Assembly: GCA_023300835.1 (NCBI GenBank)
Contig: JALZVB010000114.1
Location: 1-10,647, forward strand
DNA length: 10,647 bases
Origin: Saprospiraceae bacterium
GTDB lineage: Bacteria; Bacteroidota; Bacteroidia; Chitinophagales; Saprospiraceae
Direction of reading: 5' to 3'
Below are positions 1 to 6,675 of the stretch, one piece after another. Position 1 is the stretch's first letter. Each line of letters starts with the position of its first letter. The notes beneath the pieces are model-generated. The model was not told the DNA's origin, did not search any database, and saw only the letters and a program-made list of their open reading frames with translations. The position numbers and the translations under genes are program-made.

Positions 1-33
1 TGATTACATAACCACAAGTAAAAATTCAATACC

Positions 34-60
34 TAATGAATACAATATTTTGTTTCATTA
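34..60 (-). terminator. possible terminator after the SulP gene
   Basis: Just past the stop codon of the transporter gene, TAATGAA (34-40) pairs with TTCATTA (54-60), and the stem continues as ACAA (42-45) with TTGT (50-53) around a 4-base loop, with one bulged base at 41. Read on the minus strand, the hairpin is followed about ten bases later by a short T run. It is AT-rich and therefore weak, so this is a tentative call based on position and shape only. Confidence 0.35.
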
Positions 61-61
61 T

Positions 62-2294
62 CTATTCAGTTACCTTTCCATCTAGAAGGGACGCTAACTC
101 TTTACCATAATCTATAATGGCAATGGTTTCATCTGTCCTTGCCAATTTCATTTTATCAAAAATAACAAGTGCCTCACCATTACTTTCTAGATGATAAATC
201 TGATGATTTTCGAAAAATCGAATGATATCATCTGTGAAAAATGACCGAATTTCAGATTCCTGATTTCCCATAACCAAGAATTTTTTTGAAAAATCTGGAT
301 ACATATCAAAATCAATATCTTTATAACCCGTAAATGCAATCACACGATCAAATATTTTTTGAATAACACCTTCTCTTTCCATTGTAAAAATGGGAATCTT
401 TTTATTCAATTTCAAGACCATCAGAGTGGTATTAAATGTCTCAGCAGTAAAAGCGGCGCCTTCATTGAAAGTTACATCTGTGATTTCCCAAGACACATCC
501 AAATCTTTATATTTTCCTTTAACAGAGTTTGATTTGCGTTCGATAGGTCTAATTTCAAAGAAATGGAAATCCTTTAGATAACTGGTATTCCAATCTACTT
601 GATTCTTATATTGATAATCTTTTTCATTTGCCAAATTTTGTAACCTAGTTTGCCTAGGTGATAATTTAGCAGCAGAACTGTTTAATGATATTTTTAAAGC
701 TCTATTATGATTAGATGATGAAACATGTGAATCCAATCCTTTTATAACGACTTTACCACCTGTATCTTTTTGCATTTTCAGGTAGTCAACCAGGTAATCC
801 ATATAGGTCATGCCCACTAACCTTGTTTCTGACAGATCAATATTAACATCTGCCCCAGAAGGAATTTGAGATACGAGTTTATCTATTTTCAATATACCTA
901 AAAAGTTAGCAATCCCTTTGATCTGTAGATTGTAACTCCCATCTGGTTTCTTAACCAAATTTGAACCTGACTTATAAACCATTTTAAAAAATCGTGGTAT
1001 GGAAACCCTCGCCAATAGCATATGACTCACCATGGCCAACAATAATCCGCCTAATAATCCTATTAATAAATTAGTATAAAGCGTTAATACCATCGTGCCT
1101 ACAAAGAAAATCAATTGCTCAGTGCCTTGATTATAAACTTGTTTGAAAACAGCCGGTGATGCCAATTTTAACCCTGTACAAACCAGTAAAATAGCAAAAG
1201 CGCATAAAGGCACTTGCCTCATGATTAGGCTCAAAACCACAATAAAAAGCAACAACAAAAGGCCTTGATACATATTAGACCACTTTGTCTTAGCACCATT
1301 ATGTATATTGACTGTACTACGTATAATCACGGCAATAATGGGCAAACCACCTATCATTCCAGCTGCCATCGTACTTAATCCAATACCTGTTAGATCTTTA
1401 TTTAAATCCGTCTTCCGTTTATAAGGATCTATTTTGTCAATGGCTTTGGCAATAGCTAACGATTCAATACTTGTTATGATTAAAATGGATAATACGGTCG
1501 TCCAGAATTCAATGGTATTAATCTTACTAAAATTAGGATGCATAATTGAGTCAATAATATTATCAGGAATGTCCAATAATAGCTTAGGTCCTACCTCATA
1601 GGCCTTTCCAAAAAATGAAAGCGTATGTTGGTCAAAGAATTTGAAAGCGTACACAAACGGGATAGAAAGGGCAATAACCCACATGGGTGCAGGTAAAATA
1701 TGGAAAAACCGATAGTTGATTTTAGAGTGAAACAACAATAATAGTAACCCTGCTAATGCAATGATCACTACAAAAGGATTGGCTTGAGGTAGTTAAACAA
1801 CCGCATCGACGAGGTTTTGAATAATGCTCGGACTCTTAGAATACGTGCCCATGGCAACATGTATTTGCTTGGCAAATATGATGATACCGATTGCTGCTAA
1901 GACCCCATGAATCACAGAAGAATGGAAAATATCTGCTAGTCGACCCAATTTTAAGAAGCCTAATAATACTTGAATAGCACCTTAAACAACCACAGCTGCT
2001 AATACATAATTAAAGGCTTGTCCTGTCTCATCATCCATCAATGCAATACCTAAAAGTATGACCGCAATGACACCTTTGGCAGGTCCATAGACGGATATAT
2101 GTCCCCCCCGATAAAAGGTGGTTACAACACCACCAACAATTGCTGAAATAATGCCGGCCATCGCTGGTGCACCTGCTGCCAAAGCAATACCTAGTGAAAG
2201 TGGTAGAGCAATAAGTGAGACACTTACCGCTGTGATTAAATCACCTTTCCAATTTTTCAACTAATCCTTTAAAGCCAGTTTTTGGTGTTTCCAT
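62..2294 (-). pseudogene. SulP family inorganic anion transporter with STAS domain, broken gene
   Basis: The reconstructed product is about 743 residues. It has the SulP/SLC26 membrane domain, with N-terminal NWKGDLITAVSVSLIALPLS and the later segment ESLAIAKAIDKIDPYKRK, then a STAS-like segment (VNIDLSETRLVG) and a long C-terminal cytoplasmic extension. Such proteins move sulfate, bicarbonate or similar anions across the inner membrane. The natural start is probably the ATG at 2294 (METPKTGFKGLVE). Three lesions interrupt the gene. The run of five A (plus-strand T run 2253-2257) carries one extra base relative to the frame that continues with NWKGD. TAA codons lie at 1982-1984 (codon 104) and 1793-1795 (codon 167), both in the main frame. 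The 62 codons between the TAAs still read as good SulP sequence (GFLKLGRLADIFHS, VIHGVLAAIGIIIFAKQIHV), and the downstream 576 codons are fully open. This points to recent inactivation or to base-calling errors. The transported ion cannot be assigned from sequence. Confidence 0.87.
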
Positions 2295-2658
2295 TTATAT
2301 ATCCATGATTAGTAAAACATTAAAGTTGTCATCAATATAGTAAATATTCGTAATGTCATAAAAACCTTTGACTCAATAACTATAGACATTCTAAGGTTTT
2401 TTTTTACACAAAGTGTATGTGGATTAGGGAAACTACAAGGAACATCTTAGGTCATTTAAAAGTTAGAAATTGCTTATATAAAGTGTCATCGAAGACATAT
2501 AGCCTAAGTACATGCTAATCTCCCATTTCTTTTTATTATGTTTAAAACGATATATAGTAGTTGATTTTTACCCCAACTGATTAACTATATGATAGATAGC
2601 TAAGTTTTGGAATTAATTTATAAAGACTAAGTAGGTCGTTTCAATCACAACGTAGAAC
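2295..2658. other. noncoding region between the SulP pseudogene and the T9SS gene
   Basis: This 364-base divergent intergenic region is AT-rich. It contains one copy of the dispersed repeat (2360-2457, listed separately) and a possible folded leader: ATATAGT (2552-2558) pairs with ACTATAT (2584-2590), and the adjoining AGTTG (2559-2563) pairs with CAACT (2574-2578), leaving a one-sided five-base bulge. TATGTTTA at 2537-2544 resembles the Bacteroidota -7 box (TAnnTTTG), but no TTG lies at the right distance upstream. No convincing gene was seen. An ATG at 2416 opens about 33 codons, discussed with the repeat. Confidence 0.6.
2360..2457 (+). repeat. dispersed repeat, copy 1 (hairpin plus start-codon segment)
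   Basis: This segment closely matches the leader of adk at 4675-4770. It starts with a hairpin, AAAAACCTT (2360-2368) paired with AAGGTTTTT (2393-2401), whose loop shares AATAACTATA with the other copy. The hairpin is followed by a run of nine T (2397-2405), so this copy resembles a Rho-independent terminator. After a short variable spacer comes the second conserved block (2414-2452), which begins GTATGTGGATTA and matches the adk copy at about 34 of 39 positions by my count. The block contains ATG TGG ATT as in the other copy, but most differences after that change the amino acid, so similarity is held at DNA rather than protein level. Confidence 0.75.
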
Positions 2659-3543
2659 ATGACAAAAATTGCAATCACAATAATTAGTTTCTTTTTACTG
2701 AACACGGCATCCAGTCAAGATTTTTTGAAGATAGGTAACCAATGGTTATTTGAACATGAAAGTTTTTTTTGGCCTATTTTTAAAAACATTGAGTCTATAA
2801 CGGTAACTAAAGACACAGTCATTGACAATAAACTATACTTTAAACTTGAGGCTAGTAAGCGACATGTCTGTCACATATTTTTTGAGACTGAATTTTTAAG
2901 AGAAGATAACAACAAGATATATCGCTTATCGAGAGATAAACAACGTGAGTATCTGATGATTGATTTTGATGCGCAGACTTCATACGATATAACAACGGAT
3001 GTAGGCTGGGATACGATACATAGTCAAGTCATAGTAGACTCCATTGGTACAACTATATTTTCTAGTGGACAGGTAATAGAAACACAGTTTGTACATGTAT
3101 TGAATAATCAATCTTACGAAGATTGGGCGCAATACAGAATTTATAAAGGCATTGGTTTTCTGTGCCCAGGTTTATTGTTCCCTGATATTGGAACAGGGTT
3201 ATGTGACCCTTTTACTGAGTGGATGGAACCTGTTTGTTTTATTTCCAATCAAGATACGGTCTGGTTTTCAAATAGTGAATGTTATGGGATTGGCATTATA
3301 GACGCCATCCAAGAAACCTCTATTTCTGTAATCAACTTGTCGCCCAATCCTACACATGGCATCATCTACTTACCTGACAATCATACATTATTATCAGTAA
3401 CTAATATTGAAGGTCAACAGTTCGAGGTAAACGTTAAAGATCATAATATTAACATCAACGTATTACCTAATGGGATATATGTGTTGCTATTGAAAAACAA
3501 TATTTCTGGTGATATAAAGACAGGAAGAATTGTGAAAATATAA
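2659..3543 (+). CDS. secreted protein of unknown function with T9SS type A sorting domain
   Basis: This 294-residue protein starts with a classical signal peptide (MTKIAITIISFFLLNTASSQ), with cleavage expected near residue 19. The mature N-terminal part (about 20-210) is rich in beta-strand, aromatic and acidic residues and opens FLKIGNQWLFEHE. I do not recognise this part; proteins beginning with such a G-x-QW motif are common among secreted Bacteroidota hypothetical proteins. The last 75 residues carry the type A T9SS tail: LSPNPTHGIIYL, then VTNIEGQQFEV, then LPNGIYVLLL and the closing KTGRIVKI. By family knowledge, this domain directs the protein through the Sec system and then the outer-membrane T9SS translocon, for release or attachment to the cell surface. 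The gene stands alone and converges on the lipoprotein gene. The start is supported by the signal peptide; no Shine-Dalgarno sequence is seen. Confidence 0.9.
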   Translation: MTKIAITIISFFLLNTASSQDFLKIGNQWLFEHESFFWPIFKNIESITVTKDTVIDNKLYFKLEASKRHVCHIFFETEFLREDNNKIYRLSRDKQREYLMIDFDAQTSYDITTDVGWDTIHSQVIVDSIGTTIFSSGQVIETQFVHVLNNQSYEDWAQYRIYKGIGFLCPGLLFPDIGTGLCDPFTEWMEPVCFISNQDTVWFSNSECYGIGIIDAIQETSISVINLSPNPTHGIIYLPDNHTLLSVTNIEGQQFEVNVKDHNININVLPNGIYVLLLKNNISGDIKTGRIVKI

Positions 3544-3658
3544 GGCACCAAGTTTAATTTAACTTAAGGGTGATTTAATATCGACAGATTGCTTGACATT
3601 TCACAACATCAACTATGTAAAAAGATGTTGCATATCTAAGTCACAACTTTATAAAACA

Positions 3659-3690
3659 AGAGGCTGTCTTAATTTAATAAGACAGCCTCT
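3659..3690. terminator. bidirectional terminator between convergent genes
   Basis: A perfect 13-bp stem, AGAGGCTGTCTTA (3659-3671) with TAAGACAGCCTCT (3678-3690), closes a six-base loop. It is followed by ATTTTTATT on the plus strand and by TTGTTTTAT on the minus strand. It lies 116 bases after the T9SS gene stop and 56 bases beyond the stop of the opposing lipoprotein gene, so it can end both transcripts. This is the strongest terminator in the window. Confidence 0.9.
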
Positions 3691-3745
3691 ATTTTTATTC
3701 GTTATACTTCAAAGCTTAACTTGCTTTGGTCACATTTACCATATA

Positions 3746-4249
3746 CTATCTTGCGAAAGCAGCAACAACTAAAAAAGTTGCAGCGTCAGAAGTACTAACT
3801 TCTTGAAGTGGATCATGAGATACAAAGAACCCTTCGTAAGTAGTCGTCAAATCCGTAAAACTCATAGTAGCTTCTTGAGAAACAGTTACAGATCCTCCAT
3901 TACCTTCTACTGCCTGAGCAAATATTGTTGCATTAGCCATTTCGTTATAAGCTGTTCCATTTGGAGTAGTTGCAGCATCTGCAGCATCATGCGCATGTAG
4001 ATTGTAAGTCTCACCCTCAACAGTGTTCTCAAGTGTTAACTCAATCATTGTGTTACCGTTCTCCATTTCTGTAAGTTCCATTGTAACTGAATAGTCAGTT
4101 TCATGAGTTCCTACATAATCAGCACTTAAGCTGTAGTCGAAAGATTCTGATTCAAAATCGTCATCACTACAAGAAGTCATAAATACAGTCATACTTACTG
4201 CTAAAAGAAGAAACAAGTTCTTGAAATTTAAAGCATTCAAATTCATCAT
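3746..4249 (-). CDS. small surface-exposed lipoprotein, possibly CHRD-like
   Basis: This 167-residue protein has a lipoprotein signal peptide: a hydrophobic stretch (NLFLLLAVSMTVFMTS) ends at Cys27, the likely lipidated residue. The following SDDDFESE resembles the acidic lipoprotein export signal that sends Bacteroidota lipoproteins to the outer face of the outer membrane, so surface display is inferred. The rest is acidic, short on Lys and Arg, rich in Thr, Ala and Glu, and predicted to be mostly beta strand. The segments ETYNLHAHDA and FFVSHDPLQE, followed by LVVAAFAR, loosely recall the His-containing strands of CHRD domains, but I could not confirm that family and no function is assigned. 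ATG codons at 4249 and 4246 are equally possible starts. The gene has its own likely promoter (4279-4306) and shares a terminator with its neighbour. Confidence 0.85.
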   Translation of the reverse strand: MMNLNALNFKNLFLLLAVSMTVFMTSCSDDDFESESFDYSLSADYVGTHETDYSVTMELTEMENGNTMIELTLENTVEGETYNLHAHDAADAATTPNGTAYNEMANATIFAQAVEGNGGSVTVSQEATMSFTDLTTTYEGFFVSHDPLQEVSTSDAATFLVVAAFAR

Positions 4250-4278
4250 TTTAAAATAGTTTTATTTCATAAAAAAAG

Positions 4279-4306
4279 TAAACGTAGATAATTAAAAAAG
4301 GTTCAA
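4279..4306 (-). promoter_or_regulatory. likely Bacteroidota-type promoter of the lipoprotein gene
   Basis: On the minus strand, TACGTTTA (4279-4286) matches the -7 consensus TAnnTTTG at all but the last base. A TTG (4304-4306, within TGTTGAA) lies 17 bases upstream as a -33 element. Initiation would fall near 4270, leaving an AT-rich leader of about 20 bases before the ATG. Spacing and composition fit the known Bacteroidota promoter pattern; there is no experimental support. Confidence 0.4.
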
Positions 4307-4529
4307 CACATTAAAAATGAGAAGAAAATTCACTTCTACATATGATTTTGCACACAGAGGATTCTACCATCCAAAGGCACTGCAATTAACAAAAAGGGCA
4401 AAATAAAATTTCATGCTTTAATGTGCAACTTTGATATTAGGTCAATAATATTTTAACGAAGAATGAAATTGAATTAGGATTATAGCTGTTAACATAAGTC
4501 CCCTAAATCACCTTCTATGATGAATAAGG

Positions 4530-4562
4530 AACATTATCAAGACTATGCGGGTTGATAATGTT
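4530..4562. promoter_or_regulatory. perfect 11-bp inverted repeat upstream of adk
   Basis: AACATTATCAA (4530-4540) is exactly mirrored by TTGATAATGTT (4552-4562), with an 11-base spacer, so the half-site centres are 22 bases (about two helical turns) apart. No T run follows, which argues against a terminator. The geometry suits a binding site for a dimeric regulator, about 60 bases upstream of the candidate adk -7 box. The regulator is unknown. Confidence 0.45.
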
Positions 4563-4617
4563 AGTGAATTGTCTATAAAATGGCTTTTGATACTTAAAGG
4601 CATCTTAGAAAAGGTAT

Positions 4618-4625
4618 TATATTTG
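4618..4625 (+). promoter_or_regulatory. candidate -7 box for adk
   Basis: TATATTTG fits the Bacteroidota -7 consensus TAnnTTTG at every position and is followed by C. The nearest good -33 candidate, TTTTG ending at 4589, is 28 bases upstream, longer than the usual spacing of about 19. If used, transcription would begin near 4632 and place the whole repeat (4675-4770) in the 5' untranslated leader. Confidence 0.35.
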
Positions 4626-4674
4626 CCGCCTTACCTTACAGAGTTCAACTTTTATAGAAGTTTATTATTATTTA

Positions 4675-4770
4675 AAAAACCTTATAGCTTAATAACTATA
4701 AACATACTAAGGTTTTTAAACTAACTGTATGTGGATTATTGAAACTATAAAGAACCTCTTAGGTCTTAAG
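4675..4770 (+). repeat. dispersed repeat, copy 2, in the adk leader
   Basis: The hairpin here is a perfect 10-bp stem, AAAAACCTTA (4675-4684) with TAAGGTTTTT (4708-4717), around a 23-base loop that shares AATAACTATA with copy 1. Only five T follow the stem, against nine in copy 1. The second block (4727-4765) starts GTATGTGGATTA and runs into the first codons of an in-frame extension of adk: ATG at 4729 encodes MWIIETIKNLLGLKKEKT directly before the normal Adk start. Thus the repeat ends just upstream of the conserved part of adk. Its position suggests a leader or attenuator, or an insertion or recombination site at the 5' end of adk; the sequence does not decide between these. Confidence 0.75.
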
Positions 4771-4782
4771 AAAGAAAAAACT

Positions 4783-5349
4783 ATGATTAACTTGATTTTG
4801 TTTGGTCCACCAGGATCAGGAAAAGGGACACAAGCTACTAAGCTTGTTGAAAAATTTGGATTAACACATATTTCTACTGGAGACTTATTCAGATATGAGT
4901 TAGGCAATAATACCCCGCTAGGTATCAAGGCAAGAGGATTCATGGATAAAGGGGAACTCGTCCCAGATACAGTTACCATTGCTATGCTCGAAAACAAAAT
5001 GGATATGACGCCTAATCCCAAAGGCTACATACTAGATGGTTTTCCTAGAACAATTAAGCAAGCTGAGTCTCTAGATGAGATTCTAAAAAAGAGAAATACT
5101 TCTGTCACGCATCTTATTGCACTTGATGTAAGTAAAAAAGAAATCATTACACGACTGCTCAAAAGAGGTGAAACCTCGGGAAGGGCAGATGATGCCAACG
5201 AGGAAATCATTGAGACAAGAATTGATCAATACCTATCTAAGACAAGTCCTGTCTATGAATACTACGAAAAACTAGAAGTTTCTCAGAAAGTAGAAGGTAT
5301 GGGGAGTCTTGATGAAATATTCGACAGATTGAGCTCAGCGCTGAGTTAA
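4783..5349 (+). CDS. adk: adenylate kinase, short form
   Basis: This cytoplasmic enzyme catalyses ATP + AMP to 2 ADP and is essential for purine nucleotide balance. The 188-residue product has the P-loop FGPPGSGKGTQ (residues 7-17), the AMP-binding segment STGDLFRYEL, the DGFPRT motif and the R-rich catalytic segment GRADDANEEIIETRIDQY. The LID is the short version (KRGETSGRADD) without the zinc-finger-like insertion, typical of Bacteroidota. I chose the ATG at 4783 because homologous adenylate kinases begin at MINLILFGPPGSGKG. An in-frame ATG at 4729 would add 18 residues (MWIIETIKNLLGLKKEKT) that lie inside a repeated element and do not belong to the fold. The gene converges on hemD with a 16-base gap and no recognisable terminator between them. 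Confidence 0.97.
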   Translation: MINLILFGPPGSGKGTQATKLVEKFGLTHISTGDLFRYELGNNTPLGIKARGFMDKGELVPDTVTIAMLENKMDMTPNPKGYILDGFPRTIKQAESLDEILKKRNTSVTHLIALDVSKKEIITRLLKRGETSGRADDANEEIIETRIDQYLSKTSPVYEYYEKLEVSQKVEGMGSLDEIFDRLSSALS

Positions 5350-5365
5350 CAATCATTACTATAAT

Positions 5366-6019
5366 TTAAAATTCATCTATAGCTAGATCATATAGACTTG
5401 ACATACTAGGCGTCTCGCAGAAAGGCACTTCTGTACCAGTCAATTTATAAACTTCACTGGCTGTTGTTGCCCCTATCGCATATATCTTAGGTAGGGATAA
5501 ATCATAAGTGGAAAAGAAAGCTCTAGCATTCATAGGGCTGGTTAGAAATGCCAAGTTTATCAATGGAAGACTGACATCCAGTCTAGGTAAGTTTTTGTAA
5601 ACTTTACAGAGTTTCGTATCCTTATGCAACAAGAGATCTTCTAGACTATGCAATGTCGTTGTACCTGTAGGAAACAATATGTTTTTCTCGCTCCACTCTT
5701 CATTAATACAATTTGCGAGGTATTCAATATTCCCAGTTCCTACAAGGTCAGCTTGCTGATTAGTAATATTAATAAACACCTGGTGACTAGGTTCTCCCAT
5801 GACACCGTATTTATAATTAGGATTATATAAGTTTGATTTGAAATAGATTTCTATGGCAGTTTGGCTATAGAAAAAAACGGCGTTATGATCTGGGAATAAG
5901 ATTGGAGAAATTGGCTTTTTATCAATTAACGACTCTCCTATAACTAACCACTCTTCCTTATCCAATTGGAGAAATGGTGATTGAGGTTTTAGCTTTCTGG
6001 ATATAAAAATAGTTTTCAC
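5366..6019 (-). CDS. hemD: uroporphyrinogen-III synthase
   Basis: HemD closes and inverts ring D of hydroxymethylbilane to give uroporphyrinogen III, the branch point to heme, siroheme and cobalamin. The family is poorly conserved. Support here comes from the first strand KTIFISRKL, the segment DHNAVFFYSQTAIEIYF (like the usual FxSxxAV region) and the C-terminal KIYAIGATTASEVYKLTG followed by SMSSLY, plus the presence of hemC upstream. Length, about 217 residues, is normal for Bacteroidota. The start is uncertain: GTG at 6019 places the first strand directly after the initiator and follows the upstream stop by 11 bases, while TTG at 6034 would add five residues and overlap the upstream stop by four bases. 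It is the last gene of a hemC, DnaQ-like gene, hemD cluster. No terminator is seen before the convergent adk. Confidence 0.88.
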   Translation of the reverse strand: MKTIFISRKLKPQSPFLQLDKEEWLVIGESLIDKKPISPILFPDHNAVFFYSQTAIEIYFKSNLYNPNYKYGVMGEPSHQVFINITNQQADLVGTGNIEYLANCINEEWSEKNILFPTGTTTLHSLEDLLLHKDTKLCKVYKNLPRLDVSLPLINLAFLTSPMNARAFFSTYDLSLPKIYAIGATTASEVYKLTGTEVPFCETPSMSSLYDLAIDEF

Positions 6020-6030
6020 GAAAATGCTTT

Positions 6031-6624
6031 TCAATCCTCTTCAAACAAATCTTCAAGTTGCCCACCCATCTTCAATGCTTTGAAACATCTCGTCGCAGCA
6101 ATAACATCTGCACGTGCATTGTTAGGGGGAGAGTAAGCCTTACTGAAAATTATCTTGTGCATTTCAGATAATGTAGGCCATTTGTAACCACCTGTTTTAC
6201 TTGGTAACTTACAATAGAAAGTACTCTCTTGCATGAGACAGAAAGATTCTTTATCAAACAGGCTATTGCTGATTTCCTTTCTGTGGAACTCGGCAGCCAA
6301 TACATTTTGATTGAAACTTAGATTGTGGGCACCTACATATGTTACGTCTTGGAGACTGTGCTCAAAACTATGGAGAGCCTCATTAAGCGACACTGACCTT
6401 TCGTTGATATCTTCTAATTTAAGCTGAGCTTTTTTGGCAATAGCTTCAGTTAAATCATACGACTCAGGCTTTATAACATAGTTGAAGTCGCCAATAGGTT
6501 TAAGATTTTTGTCAAGAATTATCCATGCGATATGTATCATGCGAGGCCAGGCTCTGGTATTAGTGTACGAGGCCTCATTATCTAATGGCTTCCCTATACC
6601 TGTCGTGTCAAAAATGAGATACAT
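6031..6624 (-). CDS. DnaQ-like exonuclease-fold protein with degraded active site
   Basis: This 197-residue protein is clearly related to the Bacteroidota DnaQ-like (DEDDh) 3'-5' exonucleases: MYLIFDT at the N-terminus, WPRMIHIAW (26-34), YVGAHNLSFN (96-105), KWPTLSEMHK (148-157) and ARADVIAATRCF (170-181). Family members carry D-x-E in motif I, a FD dipeptide in motif II and H-x4-D in motif III. Here motif I reads DTTGIGKP against the usual DTETTGLP, so the metal-binding Glu is Thr8. Motif II has FN (Asn105) in place of FD. Motif III has Asn168 where His is expected, although Asp173 remains. Asp6 is also kept. With three of five key residues changed and an intact frame, it is probably inactive as a nuclease but preserved, perhaps as a binding protein. 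It lies 51 bases after hemC and abuts hemD, so co-expression with heme synthesis is likely. Its role is unknown. Confidence 0.85.
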   Translation of the reverse strand: MYLIFDTTGIGKPLDNEASYTNTRAWPRMIHIAWIILDKNLKPIGDFNYVIKPESYDLTEAIAKKAQLKLEDINERSVSLNEALHSFEHSLQDVTYVGAHNLSFNQNVLAAEFHRKEISNSLFDKESFCLMQESTFYCKLPSKTGGYKWPTLSEMHKIIFSKAYSPPNNARADVIAATRCFKALKMGGQLEDLFEED

Positions 6625-6675
6625 ATATTCTAAGTGACTTTATTAAATTACGCTTTATTCTATTCTCCTAAGTTT

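Larger units (their letters stand above)
4250..4728. other. long noncoding region upstream of adk
   Basis: This stretch of about 480 bases has no convincing long gene in any frame. It contains the lipoprotein promoter at its left end, a perfect inverted repeat (4530-4562), a -7-like box (4618-4625) and the start of the second repeat copy. A 29-codon reading frame at 4317-4406 (MRRKFTSTYDFAHRGFYH...) is basic and matches nothing I know, so I do not call it a gene. The region is unusually long for the leader of a housekeeping gene, which suggests either elaborate control or decayed sequence. Confidence 0.55.

Noticed and set aside
1793..1984. TAA recoded as a sense codon in this organism
   Set aside because: TAA ends the T9SS gene, adk and hemD in this same window at the expected lengths, so it is a normal stop here.
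3604..3630. Inverted repeat CAACATC/GATGTTG after the T9SS gene
   Set aside because: Only seven pairs with a 13-base loop and no T run; the much stronger hairpin at 3659-3690 explains termination.
4317..4406. Small 29-residue basic protein in the adk upstream region
   Set aside because: No promoter, start signal or recognisable family; a reading frame this short is expected by chance in 480 bases.
4716..5021. Antisense open frame over adk, and similar frames opposite lpxD and lpxC
   Set aside because: They lie entirely opposite well-recognised genes, show no family features, and are shadows of the sense codons.
5334..5345. Perfect 12-bp palindrome CTCAGCGCTGAG at the end of adk as a terminator
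   Set aside because: It leaves only a four-bp stem once a loop is allowed, has no T run after it, and lies within coding sequence up to the stop codon.
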